Origin: JAJDTT01 sp022827025
GTDB lineage: Bacteria > Acidobacteriota > UBA6911 > RPQK01 > JAJDTT01
Assembly (NCBI GenBank): GCA_965203535.1
Contig: OZ241897.1
Coordinates: 4,030,001-4,094,000, forward strand
Direction: 5' to 3'
DNA length: 64,000 nt
In this document: in pieces, positions 27,365 through 36,345 of the stretch
Position numbering within the stretch: position 1 is the stretch's first letter
Layout: each line of letters opens with the position of its first letter
Made by a program: the position numbers and the translations under genes
The notes under the pieces: generated by a model
What the model was told of the DNA's origin: nothing
The model's input: the letters and a program-made list of their open reading frames with translations, nothing else
Databases searched by the model: none

Positions 27365-27810
27365 TCCGCAATGTCTGGGCTGTGTTGTGCCGAAGTGCAA
27401 GCATTGACCAGGGTACCAATGCGCTCTCTCTTTTCGAACTGATTGAGGAATTGGAATGTATCACGAATGCACCAGAACTACCGGCAATTCTTCCGCTGCA
27501 AATGTGTGCCGTTTCCGGGTGGACTCGGGCCGAACCGAGTGAGCCGGCAAAGGCGCAGGTGCGAGTATGCATCTTCGCACCCGACGGTTCAGACTGCATC
27601 CCTCTCCTGCCCCAGATCGTAGATCTCACGAACCACGAACGGGGAAGGCTTGTGGCGAAAATTGGGGGTTTAAGTTACAAGGGCGAAGGTACTTACGAAT
27701 GCGGAGTTGAGACAGAGGCGGCTCGCGGTGACTGGGCCGAAGTAGCGCGTGTGCCGTTCGACCTACGAGTAACAGTCCAGCCTCCCCCCAACGAAATGCA
27801 GTCCAGCTAG
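27361..27810 (+). CDS. DUF6941-like small protein
   Basis: This is a 149-residue protein beginning MIRNVWAVLCRSASIDQGTN, followed by LSLFELIEELECI and a beta-rich remainder (PLQMCAVSGWTR, EGTYECGVE, VPFDLRVTV). The pattern of an opening 'CxSxxxDxxTNxLSLF' with an immunoglobulin-like beta fold matches what I recall of the DUF6941 family, of unknown function. It overlaps the preceding gene by four bases and ends the accessory operon. Confidence 0.55.
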   Translation: MIRNVWAVLCRSASIDQGTNALSLFELIEELECITNAPELPAILPLQMCAVSGWTRAEPSEPAKAQVRVCIFAPDGSDCIPLLPQIVDLTNHERGRLVAKIGGLSYKGEGTYECGVETEAARGDWAEVARVPFDLRVTVQPPPNEMQSS

Positions 27811-28032
27811 TCGGTCGCCTGATGCCGCAAAGAAAAAGTTCTTCAGGGCCGGCCACGGTTTTGGCCCGTTGCTCCTCCATGCCTGACCCCTACTTCAGCG
27901 CAGGAATACCTGTCCCACCAAGATCGGTAATTCGCAACTTCTTCTTACACCACTACCCCGGTTTTCTCCCATCAAGTCGTGATTCCTGATCTCTTGTATC
28001 GAAGGGGAGAGGTTTTCCCGAGGATTCCCATC

Positions 28033-29463
28033 ATGAATGACCATGTATCGCACGCGCAGTCTGGGCCGGAGCAACTGGGTGCCCCCAGCCGGACCGATTC
28101 CATTCCTCCCGAAAGGATGGGCGAGGAACAATTCCTGAGGCAGATCCTGGTGCGGGCCCAGATGAGCGAGTTTGCCCAGGATCCGTTCATCATGTCCCGG
28201 GCCAAAGGAGTCCACTACTGGGACGTCCACGGGAAGAAATACCTGGACGGGATCTCGGGAATCTACGTGGTCTCCGTGGGGCACTCCAATCGGCGGATCA
28301 TGGATGCCATCCGCAAGCAGATGGAGGTTTTGCATTTCTCTCCCACCATGCATGGCAGCAATCCTCTGGCCCTCGAACTGGCCAACCGGCTGGTGGCCGT
28401 GGCTCCGGGAGACCTCGACGCCGTGAAGTTTCTCAGCGGAGGATCGGAGGCGACCGAAGCGGCCATCACCATGGCTCGCCAGTACCACCGGCTGTCCGGG
28501 AACCCCACCAAGTACAAGATCATCTCCCGCTACCAGTCCTGGCACGGCTCGACCATGGGGTCCCTCTCCGCATCGGGTCTGACCAGCCGGCGGAGCATGC
28601 GGGAGCCGTTGGCTCCGGGCTTCATCCACGTCTTTCCCCCCACCTGCTACCGCTGCCCCTTCGGCATGGAATACCGGGATTGCGGGATCCTCTGCGCCAA
28701 ACTGGTCGGCGACGTGATCGAGAATGAAGGTCCCGACACCGTCGCCGCCGTCATCGTGGAGCCCATCGGCCACACCGGGGGCATCATCGAGCCGACCGAG
28801 GAATACTTGCCCCTGTTGCGGGAGATCTGCGACCGGCATAACGTCCTCCTCATCTTCGACGAGATCATCACCGGCATGGGGCGCACCGGGCAGATGTTCG
28901 CCGCCGATACCTTCGGCGTCCTGCCCGACCTCCTCTGTGTGGGCAAGGGGCTGTCGGGCGGGTACGCGCCACTGTCGGCGCTGCTCTGCCGCAGGCATAT
29001 CGCCGATACCTTCTGGGGAGATCCGGCCACCAATCCCGGCTTCGTCGCCGGTCACACCTTCGAGGGAAATCCCATTTCCTGTGTGGCCGGCCTGGCGACT
29101 CTGTCGGAGATCCTGGAACGGGATCTCTGTGGCAACGCCAGGAGTGTGGGAGCTCACCTCCGGCGCGGACTGGAGGGGCTCCGCCGTCACGGCATCATCG
29201 GCGACATTCGAGGACGGGGACTCTTCCTCGGTATGGAGTTCGTCCGGAATCCGGAGACCAAGGAACCCTTCTCCGACCGGATCTCCATCGGCAAGCGCAT
29301 CGGCAAGCGGGCCCTGGAACATGGCTTGCTGACCCGGTTCGATCCCAACTGGATCGCACTGGGGCCGCCTCTCATTCTGACTCCGGCCGAGGCCGACCAG
29401 ATCGTGGAGATCCTGGATCGCAGCATCGGTGAAGTCCTTGAGGAACTGGAGAAATCGGAATGA
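28033..29463 (+). CDS. Class III PLP-dependent aminotransferase
   Basis: This is a 476-residue omega-amino acid/beta-alanine-pyruvate-type transaminase. Fold type I landmarks are present: SGGSEATEAAITMARQYH, the WHGSTMGSLSASG segment, LLIFDEIITGMGRTG with the PLP ring-binding Asp, and CVGKGLSGGYAPLSA with the Schiff-base Lys. A Cys-rich insert (PPTCYRCPFGMEYRDCGILC) is unusual. The start was placed at the ATG at 28033. It overlaps the next gene by ATGA. In this cluster it probably removes an amino group from the compound imported by the symporter at 31.6 kb, by inference. Confidence 0.9.
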   Translation: MNDHVSHAQSGPEQLGAPSRTDSIPPERMGEEQFLRQILVRAQMSEFAQDPFIMSRAKGVHYWDVHGKKYLDGISGIYVVSVGHSNRRIMDAIRKQMEVLHFSPTMHGSNPLALELANRLVAVAPGDLDAVKFLSGGSEATEAAITMARQYHRLSGNPTKYKIISRYQSWHGSTMGSLSASGLTSRRSMREPLAPGFIHVFPPTCYRCPFGMEYRDCGILCAKLVGDVIENEGPDTVAAVIVEPIGHTGGIIEPTEEYLPLLREICDRHNVLLIFDEIITGMGRTGQMFAADTFGVLPDLLCVGKGLSGGYAPLSALLCRRHIADTFWGDPATNPGFVAGHTFEGNPISCVAGLATLSEILERDLCGNARSVGAHLRRGLEGLRRHGIIGDIRGRGLFLGMEFVRNPETKEPFSDRISIGKRIGKRALEHGLLTRFDPNWIALGPPLILTPAEADQIVEILDRSIGEVLEELEKSE

Positions 29464-30635
29464 CGGACGTTGCCGAACGCTACGACCTGCTTCTCAAAGG
29501 GGGGACGGTGGTCGATCCGGCCAACGGGCGGCGAGGTCTCCTTGACGTGGCCGTCAAGGGGGGCCGAGTGGCTGCCATTGGGCGGGACCTGCCGGTCGAG
29601 GGTTCGGCCCGGGTGCTGGATGCCTCCGGCCGCTTCGTGGTTCCCGGCCTCATCGATCTGCACGCCCATGTCTACGTCGGGGTCTCGTTTTTCGGTATCG
29701 AGGCGGACGATCTCGGTCCCCGCACCGGGGTCACCACCATGGTCGACACCGGCTCCGCCGGCTGGACCAACTATGAAGGATTGGAACGTTTCGTCATCGG
29801 GCCCTCCGAAACTCGCATTTTCGGGTACGTGAACCTGTCCGGTGTCGGTCTTCCGACGCGTCGCGGAGAACTGGTCCATCATGATTATCTGGATGCCCGC
29901 GAGTGTGCCGAGTGCGTCCTGCGCCATCCGGAGACCACCTTGGGCGTCAAGGTCCGTCTCTACGAGGGTGTGGCCGGTTCCATGGACTTGCGCGATGTCC
30001 TGAAAGCCTCCCTGGAGGCGGCCGAGCTGTGCGGAAAACCCCTCATGGTTCATATCAGCGGGGGAAATGTCCCTCTGGAGGACCTGCTACCACCCCTTCG
30101 GACCGGAGATGTGGTGACCCATTGTTACCACGGGTTCCCGGTGGGCTCGATCCTGGACCGGGAGGGAAGGATCCTTCCCGTGGTCCGGGACGCCCGGGAA
30201 CGCGGGGTCCTGTTCGATGTGGGCCACGGTTCGGGGAGCTTCGCGTTTCGCGTCGCGCGCTGTGCATTGGAGGAGGACTTCCTCCCCGACGCCATCAGCA
30301 CCGACGTTCACACCTTGTCCATCAAGTACCCCGTCTACGATATGCCCACCACCCTCTCCAAGTTTCTGGGCCTGGGCCTCTCCCTGGATGACGTCATCGA
30401 GCGGGGCACCATCGAACCGGCCCGGATCATCGGCATTGACTCCGACCTGGGACACCTGGGCGTGGGCGCCACGGCCGATGTCGCGGTGTTTGAGTTGGAG
30501 GAGGGCCGGTTCTCCTTCTTCGACGTGGAGGACGAAGAAATGATCGGACCTCAAAGGCTGGTCTGCAAAGCGACCATCAAGGACGGCAGGGTCTGGTGGC
30601 GCGCCGATGAAGCCGCCCCGTCAACGGGGGCGTGA
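29460..30635 (+). CDS. Amidohydrolase/deacetylase family metallohydrolase
   Basis: This is a 391-residue member of the cyclic amidohydrolase/D-aminoacylase branch. Metal motifs are visible in order: PGLIDLHAHVYVG (His-x-His), TLGVKVRLYEG (the Lys that is carboxylated), LMVHISGG (His), VVTHCYHG (His) and AISTDVHTLS (Asp). The N-terminal LLLKGGTVVDPANG and the C-terminal strands frame the barrel. Translationally coupled to the aminotransferase by a four-base overlap, it probably opens or deacylates an amide in the same pathway. The next genes are convergent. Confidence 0.88.
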   Translation: MTDVAERYDLLLKGGTVVDPANGRRGLLDVAVKGGRVAAIGRDLPVEGSARVLDASGRFVVPGLIDLHAHVYVGVSFFGIEADDLGPRTGVTTMVDTGSAGWTNYEGLERFVIGPSETRIFGYVNLSGVGLPTRRGELVHHDYLDARECAECVLRHPETTLGVKVRLYEGVAGSMDLRDVLKASLEAAELCGKPLMVHISGGNVPLEDLLPPLRTGDVVTHCYHGFPVGSILDREGRILPVVRDARERGVLFDVGHGSGSFAFRVARCALEEDFLPDAISTDVHTLSIKYPVYDMPTTLSKFLGLGLSLDDVIERGTIEPARIIGIDSDLGHLGVGATADVAVFELEEGRFSFFDVEDEEMIGPQRLVCKATIKDGRVWWRADEAAPSTGA

Positions 30636-30644
30636 CTTCGTTCT

Positions 30645-31568
30645 TCAGAGAACCCCCAACCCTCGGAGATGATCCCGCAGGATCTCAATTTCCCCGTCGG
30701 ACAGGGAGTAATGGGGCTTGCGTCTCCACCGTCCGGCGATGCCGTAGATCTCCAGCATGCCGTGCAGGCCCGCGTCGAACCCTCCCGGAAGTTTCGCCAG
30801 GAAGTCGAACAGCGGCATGTCGCAGGTCTGGATCACCTCTCTGGCCTGATCCAGGTCCCCCTCCTGAATGGCGGACCAGTATCGGCGGGCGATCCGGGGA
30901 CGGAAGCCGATATAGGTCGACATGTATCCGTCGCAGCCGTACGGATGCAGGTCCAGGTGATTCTGCTTGTGACCGCCGGAGAAGACCGCCCAATGCTCGT
31001 GCACCAGCAGGCACATGCGCCGTGCGAACTGGCCGAGGAAGTCGTTCTTGATGGCCACGATCCCCTCGACCTGCTCCACCAGGACCTTCAGGGTTTCGAG
31101 GCCGAAGTCGCTCCCCCGGGGGATGAAGAGATTGGTCACCAGCATCACCGGGATCTCCCGGGCCACGGCGCCGTAGTGTTCCACCAGGGTCAGGGTCGTG
31201 CATGAAGCGGCCCAGTCGGGCGGGAGCACCATCATGACGTCGGCGCCCACCCCGCGGACATGCCGGGCGAAGTCCACCGCGCGGCTCGTGGAGTGACGGC
31301 GGTCCGCGGCTACCACCAGGGCGCGTCCGGCGGTCTGCTCGACGGTGACGCGGGTGACCTCGGCGATCTCGGAATCGCTCAGGATGTGGAAGTGACTGTC
31401 CCCTGCCGTGAGGAGCACGGTGCCGGCCCCGTTTTGGATGTTGCGCTCGATGTGGTTTCTGAGACCGTCGGTGTCCACACTTCCATCTCGGTGAAAGGGG
31501 GTCCGGATCGACCCGAACGGGCCGGTCAGCGCCGACCGGATCTCCTGCCGAGTCCACTGTCGATTCAT
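30645..31568 (-). CDS. DapA-like class I aldolase/lyase (DHDPS/NAL family), atypical
   Basis: This is a 307-residue TIM barrel of the dihydrodipicolinate synthase/N-acetylneuraminate lyase family. The Schiff-base Lys is K174 in EGIVAIKNDFLG. The usual active-site Tyr in the 'YNxP' strand is replaced: the segment reads VMLVTNLFIP. The GTTGE substrate loop is also altered (VLLTAGDSHFHILSDSE). The reaction is therefore likely different from lysine biosynthesis. The ATG overlaps the symporter stop (ATGA), so they are co-translated. Confidence 0.82.
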   Translation of the reverse strand: MNRQWTRQEIRSALTGPFGSIRTPFHRDGSVDTDGLRNHIERNIQNGAGTVLLTAGDSHFHILSDSEIAEVTRVTVEQTAGRALVVAADRRHSTSRAVDFARHVRGVGADVMMVLPPDWAASCTTLTLVEHYGAVAREIPVMLVTNLFIPRGSDFGLETLKVLVEQVEGIVAIKNDFLGQFARRMCLLVHEHWAVFSGGHKQNHLDLHPYGCDGYMSTYIGFRPRIARRYWSAIQEGDLDQAREVIQTCDMPLFDFLAKLPGGFDAGLHGMLEIYGIAGRWRRKPHYSLSDGEIEILRDHLRGLGVL

Positions 31569-33103
31569 GGTGTGAGCTCCCTCTTCCGAAAGTCCCTGGC
31601 CCCGACCCAAGGAGCGCCGACGCGCCGGAAGAAGGACACTCGACGGCGAATCTCCTCTGAGGAGGGCCGGTCCAGGTGACTGATCAGAATCCCCACGAGG
31701 CAGATGCCCGGCATCAGGTAGACGTAGATCCAGCGCGCCCAGACGGGGTACGGAACGACCGGATCGGCCAGAACATTGGCGTAGATGGCCACGGCCAGAC
31801 CCAGAGTCCAACCCAGCAGCAGACAGGCGGTCGCGGCCCGCCGGCTCGCCTTCCACCAGAGGAATCCGAAGACGCAGGGGAAGAACATGGCTGCGAAGAG
31901 GGTGTTTCCGAACAGGTTGATGACGACCAGCAACTTGCCCAGCAGAGTCGTGCAGAGCAGGAGGGTGATGAGGCCCATGACCAGCGTCAGCTTGCGCCCT
32001 ACCCGCAACTGGTCCGCGTCGGTGGCATCGGGCCGGAGCCATCCCTTGTAGAAGTCACGGACCATCATGGCCGAGGTCGTGTTCCAGATGCTGGACATGG
32101 TGGTCTGGCAGACGGCGAAGAGCATGGCCAGCATCAGTCCGCGGACGCCGGGTCCCAAAAAGAGGTTGATGGCTCCACCCACGGCCTGGTCCGGATCCTC
32201 CAGGCCCGAATGTTGTCCGTGATAGACGAGCGTGGCCACCTGGCCGCAGGCATAGAGGAGCGTCGTGGCCAGGGCGGCAATGCCCACCGCGGCGAAGGCG
32301 GTCTTTTCGCTTCGGGCCGCGAACATCCGCTGCCCGTACCACGGCGCCAGGGGATAGCACAGGAGAATGACCACGTTCAGAGTGACGATGAAATGGAGGG
32401 GTAGAACGGGGTCGGGATCCACGGATCCGTAGGAGTGGAACAGCGGTTCCGGCGCGGCGTACTGGAGAGCGCTGATGGCCAGGATCGGCAGCACGACTAC
32501 GGTGACCACCAGAGACGCGGTGTCGGTGAAGGCCACCGAAATCAGGCCGCCGGCCCAGGTGAAGATGAGGACTGTGGTGCTGATGACGAGGGCGGTCCAG
32601 ACCAGGGTCCGGTCCGCCGTGATCCAACCCGGCGCCAGCGCCCCCGACGGTGCAAGGCCCAGGGCCGAGGAGAAGGTCTTGCTGGTGGCGATGAGGTAGC
32701 CCGAGGAGAAGAGGGTCAGGATCACGGTGGTGACCAGGCTGACGGCCCGGCGCAATCCCAGGGAGTACCGGGCCTCGAACATTTCGGCGATGCTCACCGC
32801 CTGCAGCCGCTGCCAGCGGCGCGCCACCAGCAGTCCGTAGCTGCCGAGTCCGGTGATGAAGATCAGGCAGAGCCACGCGGCGCGGGGCCCGGCGGTGTAG
32901 CTGATGCTCCCGAACCAGATCATGGTGGAGGGGTTGAACTCGGTCATCACCAGCGTCCCCACCAGGGCGAACATCCCCAGTTGCCTGCCGGCGACGGTGT
33001 AGTCCAGCGAGGTGCGGACGCGGCGCGCCACCCAGAGTCCGTAGCCGAGGGCGCCGAGGGCGTAGAGCGCCACGATGCCCAGGTCGATCCAGTGCCCGCT
33101 CAT
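31565..33103 (-). CDS. Sodium:solute symporter family protein
   Basis: This is a 512-residue integral membrane protein of the SSS (PutP/PanF-like) family with about 13 helices. Typical features are DYTVAGRQLGMFALVGTLVM near the N-terminus, AVSIAEMFEARYSLGLRR, TWAGGLISVAFTDTASLVV and FAVCQTTMSSIWNTTSAM, the Ser/Thr-rich stretch of the sodium site. It lies between an MDR dehydrogenase and a DapA-like enzyme on the same strand, so it probably imports the substrate of this catabolic cluster. The substrate cannot be read from sequence. Confidence 0.9.
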   Translation of the reverse strand: MSGHWIDLGIVALYALGALGYGLWVARRVRTSLDYTVAGRQLGMFALVGTLVMTEFNPSTMIWFGSISYTAGPRAAWLCLIFITGLGSYGLLVARRWQRLQAVSIAEMFEARYSLGLRRAVSLVTTVILTLFSSGYLIATSKTFSSALGLAPSGALAPGWITADRTLVWTALVISTTVLIFTWAGGLISVAFTDTASLVVTVVVLPILAISALQYAAPEPLFHSYGSVDPDPVLPLHFIVTLNVVILLCYPLAPWYGQRMFAARSEKTAFAAVGIAALATTLLYACGQVATLVYHGQHSGLEDPDQAVGGAINLFLGPGVRGLMLAMLFAVCQTTMSSIWNTTSAMMVRDFYKGWLRPDATDADQLRVGRKLTLVMGLITLLLCTTLLGKLLVVINLFGNTLFAAMFFPCVFGFLWWKASRRAATACLLLGWTLGLAVAIYANVLADPVVPYPVWARWIYVYLMPGICLVGILISHLDRPSSEEIRRRVSFFRRVGAPWVGARDFRKRELTP

Positions 33104-33109
33104 GTCGGG

Positions 33110-34129
33110 CTAGTCTTCCTGAGCCCAGTCGAACACGGCGGCGATGAGATCCTTGGAGTGCTCCCGGGCCAGTTCATACGCTTCCGTCATGCGCTCGGGC
33201 GGGAAGCGGTGGGTGATCAGGGAATCGAATCGCATGTCCCTGGTGGCCAGGAGGCTCATGATGTACTGGAGGTTCCTCCGGATGTTGAAGCGGAGGTCGG
33301 AGGCCGGGGCATCGGTTGAAGGAGCATAGCCGGAGCCCAGGAGCGTGAGCTGCTTGGCGTAGAACCACCTGGGGTCCAGCGGATTGAAGTCGGGAGGCTC
33401 GTCGAACCTTCCGGGAAAGCCCAGAATGCTGATCCGGCCTCCGGTGCGGGCGATGTCCACCGAGAGCCGGTAGGCCGGCCAGGGATTCGCGGTGAGGATG
33501 ACCAGGTCCGTCCCCTCCTCGCCGAAGGTCTCGGCGAGACAGTCGCCGAGACCCGGGTCCCGGTACTCGATGGCGGCGTGGGCGCCCATCTTCAGGGCGG
33601 CCGCCGACCGTTTGGGGGAGTTGGAGATGGCCACCACCTTGGCCCCCATGGCCCGGGCGAGTCCCACGGTGCACAGTCCGATGATGCCCAGACCCACCAC
33701 GGCGACGTTTTCTCCCGTCTCGTACTTCGCCTGCCGGATTCCGGCCAGGCCCAGGTGGGTGAGATAGGCCAGCGAAGCCTCGTCGGAGGGGACCCCGTCC
33801 GGAATAGGAGTCAGCACCTCGTCGTCGCCGGCGATGAAGGCGGACTGGTGATAGTGGCGCGAGAAGATTCTCTGGCCGGGGCTGAATTGGGTGACCGCCG
33901 ACCCCACCCTGCGAATCACTCCCACGTTGGAGTAACCCACCTGGCGCGGGTAGTCGGGCGCGTCGGGAACATAGGTGGAGTCGCCCAGGTAGTTGCCCAG
34001 ATCGGTTCCCGTGGAGAGGGCCGAAACCAGGGTCTCCACGTAGAGCTGGTTCGGTTCCAGTGCGTCGCCGTCGAGGTCCCGCTCCTCCACCCGAAGATCC
34101 CTGGCGCCGTACAGAATGGCCGCTTTCAT
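33110..34129 (-). CDS. Medium-chain dehydrogenase/reductase, zinc site missing
   Basis: This is a 339-residue MDR-superfamily protein (alcohol dehydrogenase/quinone reductase/BchC-like). The nucleotide-binding motif is VAVVGLGIIGLCTVGLARAM. The usual catalytic zinc ligands are lost: the Cys position reads ALSTGTD and the GHE motif is replaced by VGYSNVG. It is therefore more likely an oxidoreductase without catalytic zinc. It starts the three-gene minus-strand operon with the symporter and DapA-like gene (six-base gap). Confidence 0.88.
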   Translation of the reverse strand: MKAAILYGARDLRVEERDLDGDALEPNQLYVETLVSALSTGTDLGNYLGDSTYVPDAPDYPRQVGYSNVGVIRRVGSAVTQFSPGQRIFSRHYHQSAFIAGDDEVLTPIPDGVPSDEASLAYLTHLGLAGIRQAKYETGENVAVVGLGIIGLCTVGLARAMGAKVVAISNSPKRSAAALKMGAHAAIEYRDPGLGDCLAETFGEEGTDLVILTANPWPAYRLSVDIARTGGRISILGFPGRFDEPPDFNPLDPRWFYAKQLTLLGSGYAPSTDAPASDLRFNIRRNLQYIMSLLATRDMRFDSLITHRFPPERMTEAYELAREHSKDLIAAVFDWAQED

Positions 34130-34336
34130 GTTGCTGTCTCCCTTGTCGTATCGACGTGATCAGTGACGTTGCCGGACCGCGCGTGACGTACGAGCCCCGC
34201 ATCCGACAAGGGCGCAGAATATAGCAACCCGGTAGGAGGGACAACCGGTCCGGTTGCAGGATTATCCCCGGCTGACAGGGTGGCTATTTGGTCGGCCGGT
34301 CCATTGTTAGCGTATGGGGATTATGGGGTTCGGCAC

Positions 34337-36241
34337 CTAAAATACGCCGCTCCAAGACGCCGCGCCAGTTCGGTGCCTCCACTCGAAGAAGTCTCTGGCC
34401 TTGTCCAATTCGGGGCACGGTTCCTCGTCGGCGACGAGATACAGAGTCTCCTTGGCGCGCGTCATACCCACGTACAGGCGGTCCAAGTCGAGCTGTCGAA
34501 CCTCCCGCTCCTCGTCCGTGGTTTCTCGAACCGCAGTCGCCAGACCTGGGATTGGCCTTTGGAGGTACCGTCCTTCCTCCTTTTGAGGGAAAACGGAAGC
34601 TCCTATGCGCGGGATGAAGACGGCGCGAAATTCCAGACCCTTGCTGCGGTCGAAGGTTCCGACACGCACGCCGTCGCCGAGGCGCCCTTCGCGCATGTTC
34701 CTCAACAGGGTGCATGGGATGCGCTTCCGGAAAAGCGCCTTTCGGGCGCGGTCGGCATCGGAATTGCTGCGCATCAGCACGCCGATGGACCCGTAGGTCA
34801 GGCCCTTCTCGCGGACCAGATTCTGGATCTCGGCGGCGATGGCGGGAACTTCGCCCTTCGGGCCGACTCGAATGAAGACCGGACTGGGACCCGTTTCCTG
34901 CTCGAACTCTGCATGCAGGGCGGCGCCGTCGTCATTGTCTTCCTGAACTGGCAAGGTGTCGCCGCGAACGGCTTTCGCTGCCTCGATGATGGGTCGAGTG
35001 TTGCGGTAGTTGGTCTTCAGGATCTCGGAACGTCCTTTCACTTGAAGACCGGCCCAGCGCAGGCGGAACCCTCCCGCGTAAATGCGTTGGGCGGCATCGT
35101 CCAGGATCAGGATGCCGTCCCGGGGCACTCGATTCTCCGGTTTGCCCGCGACCAGAGCCCGGACGAGCTGCATGCCAACCAGAGTCATGTCCTGGGCCTC
35201 GTCGACGATGGCGGCCCGATACTCTCTCGACTGCTGTGCCCGGGCCCGATCTCGCGCCTGGATCAGGACATCTGCGAAACTCGTCGTCCCGGCCTTGCGC
35301 ATTTTCTCATCCCAGGTTTCCCGAAGCTTCCAGCAGAGTTCGCGGTCGGCGCGACCGAGTTTATGTTTTCGCCCGAGGCGCTCGAACCGGCCCGTGTCGA
35401 GATATTTCGCGCGGGTCGCCGCCCGGCCCTTGATGATCTTGTCGATCTCCTCCTTCAGGTAATCACTGCTGCATCGCTCCAATGCGGTGCCCGGAACGAT
35501 TTCCCGGTAGGCGGCGTCGAACGCCGCTTCCACCTTCTGCGGGTCGATCCACTGCTTTGACGGGTTCGGAATCAAGCGATATGCGACGCGGTCGATGTTG
35601 AAAAATACGACGTTCTTTGGAGCATGAGGCAATCGCCCGTACAACTGGTGGAGGTGCTCTGTGAGCGATCGGCTGAACGTCGTAAACAGTATTTTCCCGT
35701 CTGCATAACGCCGCCCGAGTTCCGCCGCCCGATGCAGGGCGACGACGGTCTTGCCGGTGCCGGCTGCCCCCCGAATGCGAGCCTCTCCTCCGTAATAGTG
35801 GCGCTTCACAAACGGCTCCTGATCCGGGTGCAGGAACAGTTGCCATTCTTCAAAGTCGAGCAGCGAGCCTAAAGTCTGCGCAGGTTCCGCATCGGGCGGC
35901 GCCACATCCCGCAGATTCACTGCGCCTTGGGCATCGGCGGAATAGTTGCGCCGCCTGGCCCACTGGTAAGCTGCATCGTGATGGCCGGCGTGCAGCAGCA
36001 CGACCCTCTCGGGATTCTGGAATTCGGGCTCTACCGCCAGGATCACCCGCAGCTCCCTCGACGCGCGTATCGAGCATTGGGTCTGTCGGGTGGTGCTGCC
36101 CAAGGACTCGTAGTTCAGGCTCGGGTGAAACGGGTTGGCAAAAAACCTGTCAATGGCGTTGGTGCACCGAGTCTTCTCGTCATCTGAGAGCGATGCGCGG
36201 CTAAAAGCGCGATAAAAGGAGCGAGCGGAGGTTATTTCCAT
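34337..36241 (-). CDS. UvrD/Rep-like helicase with N-terminal RelE/ParE-like domain
   Basis: This is a 634-residue protein. Residues 1-110 resemble a RelE/ParE-type toxin fold: SFYRAFSRASL, NPFHPSLNYESL, CSIRASRELRVILAVEP and VVLLHAGHHDAAYQWA. Residues about 140-634 are an SF1A helicase with Walker A GAAGTGKT (158-165), the IVDEAQD Walker B box, LKTNYRNTRPI, a GTFDRSKGLEF motif V-type block and RLYVGMTRAKETLYLV as motif VI. The helicase core is shorter than UvrD. Such fusions are known but uncharacterised to my knowledge; a role in DNA processing or anti-phage defence is inference. It lies alone, divergent from a phosphodiesterase gene. Confidence 0.85.
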   Translation of the reverse strand: MEITSARSFYRAFSRASLSDDEKTRCTNAIDRFFANPFHPSLNYESLGSTTRQTQCSIRASRELRVILAVEPEFQNPERVVLLHAGHHDAAYQWARRRNYSADAQGAVNLRDVAPPDAEPAQTLGSLLDFEEWQLFLHPDQEPFVKRHYYGGEARIRGAAGTGKTVVALHRAAELGRRYADGKILFTTFSRSLTEHLHQLYGRLPHAPKNVVFFNIDRVAYRLIPNPSKQWIDPQKVEAAFDAAYREIVPGTALERCSSDYLKEEIDKIIKGRAATRAKYLDTGRFERLGRKHKLGRADRELCWKLRETWDEKMRKAGTTSFADVLIQARDRARAQQSREYRAAIVDEAQDMTLVGMQLVRALVAGKPENRVPRDGILILDDAAQRIYAGGFRLRWAGLQVKGRSEILKTNYRNTRPIIEAAKAVRGDTLPVQEDNDDGAALHAEFEQETGPSPVFIRVGPKGEVPAIAAEIQNLVREKGLTYGSIGVLMRSNSDADRARKALFRKRIPCTLLRNMREGRLGDGVRVGTFDRSKGLEFRAVFIPRIGASVFPQKEEGRYLQRPIPGLATAVRETTDEEREVRQLDLDRLYVGMTRAKETLYLVADEEPCPELDKARDFFEWRHRTGAASWSGVF

Positions 36242-36345
36242 CCGAACTCGAAGGAATTCAAGAGGCGTATATGTTCGGTGCCGTCTCCCCTTTGAAACGA
36301 AAAACTATACACTGACCCGTGGCGACTGCCCACTAACCAATTGCC

